Positions 1-6,018 of a DNA stretch of 11,030 nt are shown here, in pieces; position 1 is the first letter of the stretch, and every line of letters begins with the position of its first letter. A model generated the notes under the pieces. The model was given only the letters and a program-made list of their open reading frames with translations, did no database searches and was not told the origin of the DNA. This stretch comes from an uncultured Erysipelotrichaceae bacterium (GTDB lineage Bacteria > Bacillota_I > Bacilli_A > Acholeplasmatales > Anaeroplasmataceae): NCBI GenBank assembly GCA_902783745.1, contig CACZRY010000059.1:1-11030 (forward strand), in the 5' to 3' direction. Both the position numbers and the translations under genes were made by a program.

Positions 1-375
1 TATTTATTAAGACAAAATTTTATGCAGGTATCAGATTCAATTTATTATGCCGCAAAAGTAGATGGTGCATCTGATTTAAAATATTTAATTAAAATTTTAA
101 TACCATTATCAAAGCCAACTATTATTACAATTATTGTATTAAAGCTTATAGAAACATGGAATTCATATGTATGGCCAAGATTAATGTCTACTGATTCTAA
201 TTACTATTTAGTATCTAATGTAATTGAAGTAATTAGATCTAGCGGTGGAGGAAGAGATAATATTCCTGGTATGATGGCTGCAGTATGTATAGTATCATTA
301 CCACTAATTATTATGTTTATAATATTTAGAAAACAAATAATGAGTGGTGTATCTAAGAATGGTACTAAGGGATAG
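1..375 (+). CDS. Sugar ABC transporter permease, MalG type (3' part)
   Basis: C-terminal 124 residues of an inner-membrane permease of a carbohydrate ABC importer; the frame is open to the left edge, so the start lies outside the window and the ATG at 22 is an internal Met. Seen: the EAA-loop signature that docks on the ATPase (AAKVDGA, then LIPLSKP about ten residues later), followed by two hydrophobic segments (about TIITIIVLKLIETW and MAAVCIVSLPLIIMFIIF) and the C-terminal tail RKQIMSGVSKNGTKG, which matches the usual Q-x-x-x-x-G-x-x-x-G-x-x-KG ending of MalG/UgpE-like permeases. It ends in TAG, and the ribosome site of the binding-protein gene overlaps that stop, so the two are surely co-transcribed. 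Family assignment is firm; the sugar cannot be read from this sequence. A partner permease and perhaps an ATPase are expected upstream. Confidence 0.93.
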   Translation, partial: YLLRQNFMQVSDSIYYAAKVDGASDLKYLIKILIPLSKPTIITIIVLKLIETWNSYVWPRLMSTDSNYYLVSNVIEVIRSSGGGRDNIPGMMAAVCIVSLPLIIMFIIFRKQIMSGVSKNGTKG

Positions 376-378
376 GAG
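374..378 (+). promoter_or_regulatory. Ribosome binding site of the SBP gene
   Basis: AGGAG, seven bases before ATG 386. It overlaps the TAG stop of the permease (373-375), so ribosomes finishing the permease stop directly on this site. It decides for start 386 over the earlier in-frame ATGs at 344 and 359, which have no such site. Confidence 0.85.
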
Positions 379-385
379 TAATATT

Positions 386-2062
386 ATGAAGAAGAATTTA
401 ATTTTATCACTATCTTTAATTGCGTTAGCTAGTATTTCATTATCATCATGTCATAAGCCTATATCTATTAGTGCATTTGATATACCAAGTGAATTAGATA
501 TGAATCGTACTTATGAATTAGAGTTTTGGAGTAAAAATGATGGTAATGTTATGCAAGCATCTATTTATACTGAAACAATTAATGAATTTGAAAAGCTATA
601 TCCAAATATAAAAATTAAAAATAGAGTATATTCAAAATATGATGAAATATATAAAGATGTAATTACTAATATTTCATCAAAAACACCACCTAATATTTGT
701 GTTTCATATCCAGATCATGTCGCAACATATTTAGAAAATGAAAACATAGTAATTCCTTTAGATAATCTTATTACTAATCCAAAATATGGTTTTTCTGGTA
801 GTGAACTTAAATATAAGGGTATTGGTGATAATAATATTTATGAAAAATATTTAAAAGAAGGTGAGATTAATAGAACTAATTATACCTTACCTTTTGTTAG
901 AAGTAGTGAAGCATTATATATTAATGAAACTTATTTAAAGATGATTATAGATAGAGGATATCTATCACTTGATATGTATCCTAGTCTTGGAGTTACATCA
1001 TATAATTCATATGGTACACCAGATGTACCAACTTGGGATTGGTTATGGAAGGTTTGTGAGGCTGCAATAGAAGCTAAAAGAGCAGGAATTCCATCATATA
1101 GCCAAAATGATAAAACATTTTATCCATTTATATATAAATCAAGTGATAACTGGGTTATTCAAGAATTTAAGCAATTAGGATATGATTATACATCATATGA
1201 TGAATTTGAAAGAAAAGGTAGTGCTACTTTATTTAATGATAAAACTAAGGATTTCTTAATTGATTTATCTAAAAAAGCTAAAACAATACAAGTAGATTCA
1301 ACAAGAAAAACTGGACTTTATTCAACATTTGATATAACAACATATCCAGCTAATATGTTTAATTTATGGGAAGTTTTATTATGTACAGATTCAACTGCAG
1401 GTGCAACATGGATTGGTTCTGATGCTGAATCAGTTGAAGCTTCATATATGCAGTATCATCCAGATCCATTTAGTACTGCAGTAAGAGTAATACCTCAGCA
1501 TGATATTAATAATCAATATATGATATCTCAAGGTCCATCATTATGTATTTTTAATAATGATGATAAAAATGTATGTTTAGCATCATGGATATTCTTACAA
1601 TATTTATTAACTGATGATGTGCAATTAAAATATTCTAAAACAGAAGGATATATTCCTGTTACTAAATCAGCCACTTCAAGTGATGATTATAAAGCTTATT
1701 TAGAAAATAAGGATAATGCTAATTATCAGGTTAAGATTGATGCATCAAAACTTGTGTTAAATAATATTAATAATACATTTGTTACACCAGTATTTAGTAA
1801 GTCAGCTGATATAAGAAATGCAGCAAAATATTTAGTAACTGCAGTAACAGGTTCATTTAATTCTAAAAATAAATATACTACATATGAAGAGATTGATACT
1901 TTATTCCAAAAAGCAATTACAAATTATGAGCTTAAAACAGATATAGGTTCTAATAATAATTATTTGGTTGGTGGAATAATTATTGTTTCTGTTATTGCGT
2001 TTGTATGGGTTTTAATAGGCATTTATGTATATTTAGATTATAGAAAAAGAAAAGCAAAATAA
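386..2062 (+). CDS. Extracellular sugar-binding lipoprotein (family 1 SBP) with C-terminal membrane helix
   Basis: Binding protein of the sugar importer whose permease precedes it by 10 bases. The start chosen is ATG 386, with AGGAG at 374-378 seven bases upstream. In-frame ATGs at 344 and 359 lie inside the permease gene and would spoil the signal peptide. The 558-residue product has a type II lipoprotein signal, MKKNLILSLSLIALAS, with lipobox LSSC (Cys22 lipidated). It then has the family 1 solute-binding fold: YELEFWSKND strand, helix with FEKLYPNIKIK, the PPNICVSYPD region, ATWIGSD, and a late helix with WIFLQYLLTDD and GYIPVTKSA. Odd: residues about 527-550 form a strong transmembrane helix followed by a basic tail RKRKAK, so the protein is predicted to be held at both ends. 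It is also longer than the usual roughly 420-450 residues. Placement after the permease, not before it, is less common. The ligand is unknown; an oligosaccharide or glycerol-phosphate ester would fit the family. Confidence 0.92.
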   Translation: MKKNLILSLSLIALASISLSSCHKPISISAFDIPSELDMNRTYELEFWSKNDGNVMQASIYTETINEFEKLYPNIKIKNRVYSKYDEIYKDVITNISSKTPPNICVSYPDHVATYLENENIVIPLDNLITNPKYGFSGSELKYKGIGDNNIYEKYLKEGEINRTNYTLPFVRSSEALYINETYLKMIIDRGYLSLDMYPSLGVTSYNSYGTPDVPTWDWLWKVCEAAIEAKRAGIPSYSQNDKTFYPFIYKSSDNWVIQEFKQLGYDYTSYDEFERKGSATLFNDKTKDFLIDLSKKAKTIQVDSTRKTGLYSTFDITTYPANMFNLWEVLLCTDSTAGATWIGSDAESVEASYMQYHPDPFSTAVRVIPQHDINNQYMISQGPSLCIFNNDDKNVCLASWIFLQYLLTDDVQLKYSKTEGYIPVTKSATSSDDYKAYLENKDNANYQVKIDASKLVLNNINNTFVTPVFSKSADIRNAAKYLVTAVTGSFNSKNKYTTYEEIDTLFQKAITNYELKTDIGSNNNYLVGGIIIVSVIAFVWVLIGIYVYLDYRKRKAK

Positions 2063-2068
2063 TTAACT

Positions 2069-2096
2069 AAATATAGGATTTATACTCCTATATTTT
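2069..2096 (+). terminator. Hairpin terminator after the SBP gene
   Basis: Ten-base-pair perfect stem AAATATAGGA / TCCTATATTT (2069-2078 with 2086-2095) around the loop TTTATAC, running into TTTTATT. The stem is A/U-rich with only three G:C pairs and the U tract is broken by an A, so it may be leaky. It ends the sugar-transport transcript; the next promoter starts two bases later. Confidence 0.65.
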
Positions 2097-2097
2097 A

Positions 2098-2126
2098 TTG
2101 ACAATATTTTTATAAAAATATATAAT
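2098..2126 (+). promoter_or_regulatory. Consensus sigma-A promoter of the OB-like lipoprotein gene
   Basis: TTGACA (2098-2103), exactly 17 bases, then TATAAT (2121-2126): both boxes match the vegetative consensus perfectly with optimal spacing and a very A/T-rich spacer. Transcription should start near 2133, giving a leader of about 22 bases. Together with the AGGAGG site at 2142 this suggests a strongly expressed gene. The promoter abuts the terminator of the preceding gene. Confidence 0.85.
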
Positions 2127-2141
2127 TTATCTAAATTCAAT

Positions 2142-2147
2142 AGGAGG
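2142..2147 (+). promoter_or_regulatory. Strong ribosome binding site of the OB-like lipoprotein gene
   Basis: AGGAGG (followed by a further G), seven bases before ATG 2155. This is the best Shine-Dalgarno match among the genes in the window, and it fixes the start. Confidence 0.85.
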
Positions 2148-2154
2148 GACCAAT

Positions 2155-2997
2155 ATGAAATTGAGAAAAATTGGATTTAATACTTTAGCATTAGCTGCAT
2201 TTGCAGGTGTATTCGCATTAGCATCATGTGGAAAAAGTGATGCAAATACTACTGGTACAAATGCAAAGAATACTACTACAGTAACTACAACTACTGCAAC
2301 AACATCACAAACTACATCTGAAGTTTTAAATGATGTATTATCTTATTCTGAATATGTTGCTGCAGAAGAAGGTGAAACTGTAACAATAAAAGGAAGCATT
2401 ACTTCAAGATGCACATTCTATGGTGGTAAGGCTTCATTCTATCTACAAGATGATGATGGCGCATACTATATTTATAACTTACCTTGTACTGAAGAAGATT
2501 ATACTAATAATCTTACAGTAGGAACTGAAATTAAGGTTACAGGTTATAAGGGTAGCTGGTCTGGACAAGTAGAAATTCTTGGTGATCAAGCTGGAAATGA
2601 AGCAGAATATGAAATTATTGGAACTGGTAAAACATATTCTCCAAAGGAAGTAACTTTAGCTGAATTAAAGAATTACCCTAACCAATATGTTGTAATTAGA
2701 AATTTAACTGTTGTTGCTCAAAAAGATAAAGAAGAGAAGGAACGTGCATGCTTCTATAACTGGGATAACTCTGGTGAACCTAAGGCTGGTACAGATTTAT
2801 ACTATACAGTAACAGATGGTACTACTACATATCAATTTGTTGTTGAATCTTATTTAGAGACTACACAATATGGTTCAGAAACATATTCTAATGTAGAGAA
2901 TTTATCTGTTGGAGCAACTATTGATGTTGAAGGATTTGCATATACTTATAATGATCCTCAAGTACAAACTACAAAGGTTACAAATTTAGATAAATAA
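2155..2997 (+). CDS. Lipoprotein with Thr-rich linker and two probable OB-like beta domains
   Basis: The 280-residue product begins with a lipoprotein signal peptide (MKLRKIGFNTLALAAFAG) and lipobox LASC (Cys25), so it should be anchored on the outer face of the membrane. Residues about 30-56 are a Thr-rich spacer (TTTVTTTTATTSQTTSE). Two similar beta-rich units follow. Unit 1 (about 62-155) shows YSEYVAAEEGETVTIKGSI, SFYLQDDDGAYYIYN, VGTEIKVTGYKG. Unit 2 (about 166-277) shows VTLAELKNYPNQYVVIRN, a strand-rich middle with TYQFVVESY, then VGATIDVEGFAYTY and a final QVQTTKVTNL. The order 'keep open a strand, display a ligand strand, VGT-x-I-x-V-x-G' is that of the OB-like domains found in secreted nucleases of the YhcR type and in related surface lipoproteins; this is my inference from pattern, not a match I could compute. 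No nuclease or other catalytic domain is present. The role is unknown; binding of nucleic acid or carbohydrate at the surface is possible. It is a single-gene unit with a consensus promoter. Confidence 0.8.
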   Translation: MKLRKIGFNTLALAAFAGVFALASCGKSDANTTGTNAKNTTTVTTTTATTSQTTSEVLNDVLSYSEYVAAEEGETVTIKGSITSRCTFYGGKASFYLQDDDGAYYIYNLPCTEEDYTNNLTVGTEIKVTGYKGSWSGQVEILGDQAGNEAEYEIIGTGKTYSPKEVTLAELKNYPNQYVVIRNLTVVAQKDKEEKERACFYNWDNSGEPKAGTDLYYTVTDGTTTYQFVVESYLETTQYGSETYSNVENLSVGATIDVEGFAYTYNDPQVQTTKVTNLDK

Positions 2998-3013
2998 TTA
3001 TAAAAGTAGAATT

Positions 3014-3045
3014 GACATAGTTTAAATAAACTATGTCTTTTTTTT
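3014..3045 (+). terminator. Rho-independent terminator after the OB-like lipoprotein gene
   Basis: Perfect ten-base-pair stem GACATAGTTT / AAACTATGTC (3014-3023 with 3028-3037), loop AAAT, followed at once by eight T (3038-3045). A classic intrinsic terminator, 16 bases after the stop codon. Confidence 0.9.
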
Positions 3046-3053
3046 ACCATAAA

Positions 3054-3062
3054 TGATATAAT
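3054..3062 (+). promoter_or_regulatory. Extended -10 promoter of the glycosyltransferase gene
   Basis: TGATATAAT (3054-3062): a perfect -10 box with the extended TG-n motif. The position of the -35 box falls in the terminator tail (TGTCTT or ATGTCT), which is a poor match, so recognition probably rests on the extended -10. The start of transcription would be near 3069, giving a leader of about 26 bases. Confidence 0.6.
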
Positions 3063-3082
3063 AGTCATGTAGATTAACTTTT

Positions 3083-3089
3083 AAGGTGG
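3083..3089 (+). promoter_or_regulatory. Ribosome binding site deciding the glycosyltransferase start
   Basis: AAGGTGG, five bases before ATG 3095. An in-frame GTG at 3086 lies inside this site and has no Shine-Dalgarno of its own, so the protein starts at 3095 (MKVLLYF), as in the Acholeplasma relative as I recall it. Confidence 0.8.
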
Positions 3090-3094
3090 TTTAT

Positions 3095-4114
3095 ATGAAG
3101 GTATTATTATATTTTGAGAAGCAAGGTGCTATTAAACAATCAGGAATAGGTAGAGCTTTAACTCACCAGAAAAAGGCCCTTGAATTAAAAAACATTGATT
3201 ATACACTAGATCCAAAAGACGAGCCTTATGATTTTGCTCATATTAATACATATTTTAATGACTCAATGCGAGTTATTAGAATGTGCAAGAAAAAGGGGAT
3301 TAAAATTATTGCGCATGGTCATTCAACAAAAGAAGATTTTAGATATTCTTTTAGATTATGGAGACTTGTTGCACCATTCTATAATCATTTGATTTTAAGA
3401 TTATATAAAAGTGCTGACGTAATTATTACTCCAACACCATATTCAAAATCTTTAATTGAGAATTATAAAGGTGTTAAGGCTAAGGTATATGCTGTTTCTA
3501 ATGGTATAATGCTTGAGGATTATAAATATAACGAAGAAAATGTTAAAGCATTTGATGATTTCTTTAAAATTGCAGAGGGTAGAAAAATAGTTATTTGTGC
3601 TGGATTATATTTTGAAAGAAAAGGAATCTTAGATTTCTTTGAAATTGCAAGAAAAATGCCAGATGTAACTTTTATTTGGTTTGGTCATTTAGGACATATG
3701 TTAACTCAATTAAAAGTTTTACGTGCAATTAAAAAACGTCCATCAAATGTATTAATGCCAGGATATGTAGATATTAAAGTATTAAGAGGTGCATTCTATC
3801 GTGCTAAGACATTCTTATTCATGTCAAAAGAAGAGAATGAAGGTATTGCAGTATTAGAAGCTATGGCATCACATCTACCTGTAATTGTAAGAGATATCCC
3901 CGTATTTAATGATTGGTTAACTGATAAGGTTAATTGCTTAAAGGGTAAGACTATAGATGATTTTATTAATTCTTTAAATTATGTATTTAATAATGATACT
4001 AAAGAATTAACAGATAATGCTTATAAGGTTGTTGAAGAAAGAACATTAGATCATGTAGGAGATCAAATAAAAGAAATCTACGATATGGTTTATAACATGG
4101 ATAATAATAAATAA
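3095..4114 (+). CDS. dgs: GT4 glycosyltransferase, probable diglucosyl-diacylglycerol synthase (1,2-glucosyltransferase)
   Basis: The 339-residue product is a GT-B fold, CAZy family GT4 retaining transferase. Seen: N-terminal MKVLLYFEKQ and SGIGRALTHQ (16-25), the HGHST motif (74-78), ITPTPYSKSL (111-120), VSNGI (134-138), LYFERKGILDF (171-181) starting the C-terminal Rossmann half, and the EX7E motif E247/E255 in EENEGIAVLE, where the second Glu contacts the nucleotide sugar. From memory these blocks line up along the whole length with Acholeplasma laidlawii alDGS, a membrane-surface enzyme that adds a 1,2-linked glucose from UDP-glucose to monoglucosyl-diacylglycerol, giving the bilayer-forming glycolipid diglucosyl-diacylglycerol. 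Related Gram-positive enzymes supply lipoteichoic acid anchors. No signal or membrane helix; basic patches (RLWRL, KVLRAIKKR) would suit interfacial binding to anionic lipid. The monoglucosyl synthase is not in this window. It stands alone between two terminators. Family is certain; acceptor and linkage are inferred. Confidence 0.85.
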   Translation: MKVLLYFEKQGAIKQSGIGRALTHQKKALELKNIDYTLDPKDEPYDFAHINTYFNDSMRVIRMCKKKGIKIIAHGHSTKEDFRYSFRLWRLVAPFYNHLILRLYKSADVIITPTPYSKSLIENYKGVKAKVYAVSNGIMLEDYKYNEENVKAFDDFFKIAEGRKIVICAGLYFERKGILDFFEIARKMPDVTFIWFGHLGHMLTQLKVLRAIKKRPSNVLMPGYVDIKVLRGAFYRAKTFLFMSKEENEGIAVLEAMASHLPVIVRDIPVFNDWLTDKVNCLKGKTIDDFINSLNYVFNNDTKELTDNAYKVVEERTLDHVGDQIKEIYDMVYNMDNNK

Positions 4115-4138
4115 TATGCCTAGTGGCATATTTTTATT
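4113..4138 (+). terminator. Rho-independent terminator after the glycosyltransferase gene
   Basis: Eight-base-pair stem AATATGCC / GGCATATT (4113-4120 with 4125-4132), loop TAGT, then TTTATTT. The stem begins within the TAA stop codon of the gene. Good intrinsic terminator with a slightly interrupted U tract; its tail overlaps the -35 box of the next promoter. Confidence 0.8.
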
Positions 4139-4165
4139 TACAAATTTCTTTTTTTAGCCTACAAT
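4137..4165 (+). promoter_or_regulatory. Sigma-A promoter of the S41 protease gene
   Basis: TTTACA (4137-4142), 17 bases, TACAAT (4160-4165): one mismatch to consensus in each box with optimal spacing. Start of transcription would be near 4172, about 31 bases before the ATG. The -35 box is shared with the U tract of the preceding terminator. Confidence 0.7.
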
Positions 4166-4188
4166 TTTAAAAAAGAGAATTATTTATT

Positions 4189-4194
4189 AAGGGA
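4189..4194 (+). promoter_or_regulatory. Ribosome binding site deciding the S41 protease start
   Basis: AAGGGA, eight bases before ATG 4203. An in-frame ATG at 4194 touches this site and could not use it, so the coding start is 4203 (MKKNIKFALL), which also gives a clean lipoprotein signal. Confidence 0.75.
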
Positions 4195-4202
4195 TGATAG
4201 AA

Positions 4203-5990
4203 ATGAAGAAAAATATTAAATTTGCGCTATTATTAACACCATTAGTTGTACTAAGTGCATGTAAGTCTAATACTAATGTAGAAACCTCTTCAAATGTAGT
4301 ATTAACAACAACTACAACCGCAAGAAATACTGATTTAGATAATATTATTAATGTTAATAAAGTTAAAAGAGATTTATATATTATGGATGAAGACCCTAGG
4401 GCATCTATAGATATTTCTTATTTTAACGATAATAACGTTTCATATATTGAAATATCAGAATTCTTTAAAGTTTTAGATTTAGTATATGAAGATGTAGCTT
4501 TAGATAGTAATGCTACATTTACAATTGATAAATCAATTGATAATCAGGTTAAGGTTACAAGAGAAAATTTGAGCTATGTAATATTTGATGCAAGTAAAAA
4601 TGATATTACAATAAGTGATTCAAATAAATTTTGTAATTCATCATTTTCTAATCCTTTATGCTTTTTACCTGATTATGGAGATTTAGGTTTTGCAGGTGTT
4701 GATACTGATATTAAATTTGTTGCAAATTCATCAAAAAAACAAAATGTATATACTGGTGGAGAAGAAGTAAATTTTGATTTTGATGATTATAATATCAAAA
4801 CTATAGTATATGATAATAATTTATACCTACCATTTACTACATTATCAGATATTTTCTTAACTACTTTCTATTCACCTATGACTGTATTTGATAATGCTAT
4901 TTATTCTCCAGAGTTAGATGGTTATCCTAAAGAAATATATCATAACGGTAAGGTTATATTAACAAGTGAAGTAATTGATTATCATTATAATGAATTAGCT
5001 TTTAACTTGGATTTTAATTATGGTTTAGATATAAGAAGAGAAGAGTTATTAGAAGAATATAATTGTAATAAACTTTCTGAAGTATTTAGAAAAACATTAA
5101 TAAAAAGAGATAATTTATTTGATTTAGATGTTGATTTGACTAATCTTCTTTCTAATTTAATAGATGATGTTCATTCATATATTTTAACTTATACACCTAT
5201 GTTGTCGTTTGATGAAAAAATGGAAATGTATAGCAAAGAAGTTTATGGAAAAAGAAATGATGCATACTATAAGGAATATTCAAATGTAAAAGGAAATAGC
5301 AATATTCCAAGAGGATATAATGAATATGACGATACTGCAATAATTTCATTTACTAGATTTGATGAATTAGATGATGAATTATATAATGTAGATGACCTAA
5401 ATGGTGATACTAAAGATGCTGGTGAATTATTTGCATATGCATATAAAAGGATAACAAGAACAAATTCTCCAATTAAAAATATTGTAATAGATATAACATT
5501 AAATGGTGGAGGAGATACTCGTTGTGGCACATTTATTGCTGGTATGTTTTCAGATTGTGCTGTTGCTTATATGGAAAATGGTTCATTAAATGGTAGTGGT
5601 ATAGGAACAAGCTATTACGAATCAGATTGTAATTTAGATGGTGTAATAGATGAAAATGATAAATTAATTTCTGGTGGAGATTTTAATATTTATTGTTTAA
5701 CATCTAGTGTATCATTTTCTTGTGCAAATTTATTACCTCATATGTTAAGAGATAGTAATCCAGAAATTAAAATAATTGGTCATCAATCAGCTGGTGGAGA
5801 ATGCTGTGTCTTACCTTGTACTTCTGTATATGGAACTTTATATACTATTTCAGGTTATTCAGCAGCAAGAATGAAAGATAGTAACAATGAGCTTGTTACA
5901 ACTGATTTAGGTGTACCTGTTGATTATGAATTTGATGGATATGATTATTTGAACCTTAATAATGTTTTAAAATATATACATGAAAAATAA
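4203..5990 (+). CDS. S41-family peptidase lipoprotein with EF-hand-like loop
   Basis: The 595-residue product starts with a lipoprotein signal and lipobox LSAC (Cys20), a Thr-rich linker (LTTTTTARNTD), then an N-terminal region (about 55-255) rich in alternating strands (VSYIEISEFFKVL, NNLYLPFTTLSDIF) that looks like a copper-amine-oxidase-N-like stalk. The C-terminal half has the S41 (Tsp/tricorn-type) serine peptidase motifs in order: LIDDVHSYI (His324, the catalytic His position), TAIISFTRFDEL (378-389), IVIDITLNGGG (427-437), SVSFSCANLLP (Ser506 as nucleophile), and KIIGHQSAGG (523-532) followed by the closing GVPVDYEFD. Between the GGG and Ser506 blocks lies D475-x-N-x-D-G-x-I-D-x-x-D486, an EF-hand/dockerin-type calcium loop. 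It should act on the outside of the membrane; substrate unknown. It has no PDZ domain that I can see, unlike CtpA. Eleven cysteines besides the lipid Cys are unusual for an exported protein. Monocistronic, with its own promoter and terminator. Confidence 0.88.
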   Translation: MKKNIKFALLLTPLVVLSACKSNTNVETSSNVVLTTTTTARNTDLDNIINVNKVKRDLYIMDEDPRASIDISYFNDNNVSYIEISEFFKVLDLVYEDVALDSNATFTIDKSIDNQVKVTRENLSYVIFDASKNDITISDSNKFCNSSFSNPLCFLPDYGDLGFAGVDTDIKFVANSSKKQNVYTGGEEVNFDFDDYNIKTIVYDNNLYLPFTTLSDIFLTTFYSPMTVFDNAIYSPELDGYPKEIYHNGKVILTSEVIDYHYNELAFNLDFNYGLDIRREELLEEYNCNKLSEVFRKTLIKRDNLFDLDVDLTNLLSNLIDDVHSYILTYTPMLSFDEKMEMYSKEVYGKRNDAYYKEYSNVKGNSNIPRGYNEYDDTAIISFTRFDELDDELYNVDDLNGDTKDAGELFAYAYKRITRTNSPIKNIVIDITLNGGGDTRCGTFIAGMFSDCAVAYMENGSLNGSGIGTSYYESDCNLDGVIDENDKLISGGDFNIYCLTSSVSFSCANLLPHMLRDSNPEIKIIGHQSAGGECCVLPCTSVYGTLYTISGYSAARMKDSNNELVTTDLGVPVDYEFDGYDYLNLNNVLKYIHEK

Positions 5991-6018
5991 TAAAAAGGAC
6001 TCGGCGGAGTCCTTTTTA
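5991..6018. terminator. Bidirectional terminator between convergent genes
   Basis: Perfect stem AAAAAGGACTC / GAGTCCTTTTT (5992-6002 with 6007-6017), loop GGCG; T5991 and A6018 can add one more pair. On the + strand it ends in five T, on the - strand the mirror A tract gives U again. It fills the whole gap between the stop of the S41 protease gene (+) and the stop of the unknown gene (-), so it should end both transcripts. Confidence 0.92.

Noticed and set aside
344..385. Earlier in-frame starts for the sugar-binding protein (ATG 344, ATG 359)
   Set aside because: They lie in the permease gene, lack a ribosome site, and would put charged residues before the signal peptide; ATG 386 has AGGAG.
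3012..3040. TTGACA at 3012-3017 as a -35 box
   Set aside because: It is part of the terminator stem, and at 16-18 bases downstream no -10-like hexamer is found.
5267..5530. Open frame of 87 codons on the - strand within the S41 protease gene
   Set aside because: It lies opposite well-supported S41 motifs, has no ribosome site or promoter and no recognisable product; a shadow of codon bias.
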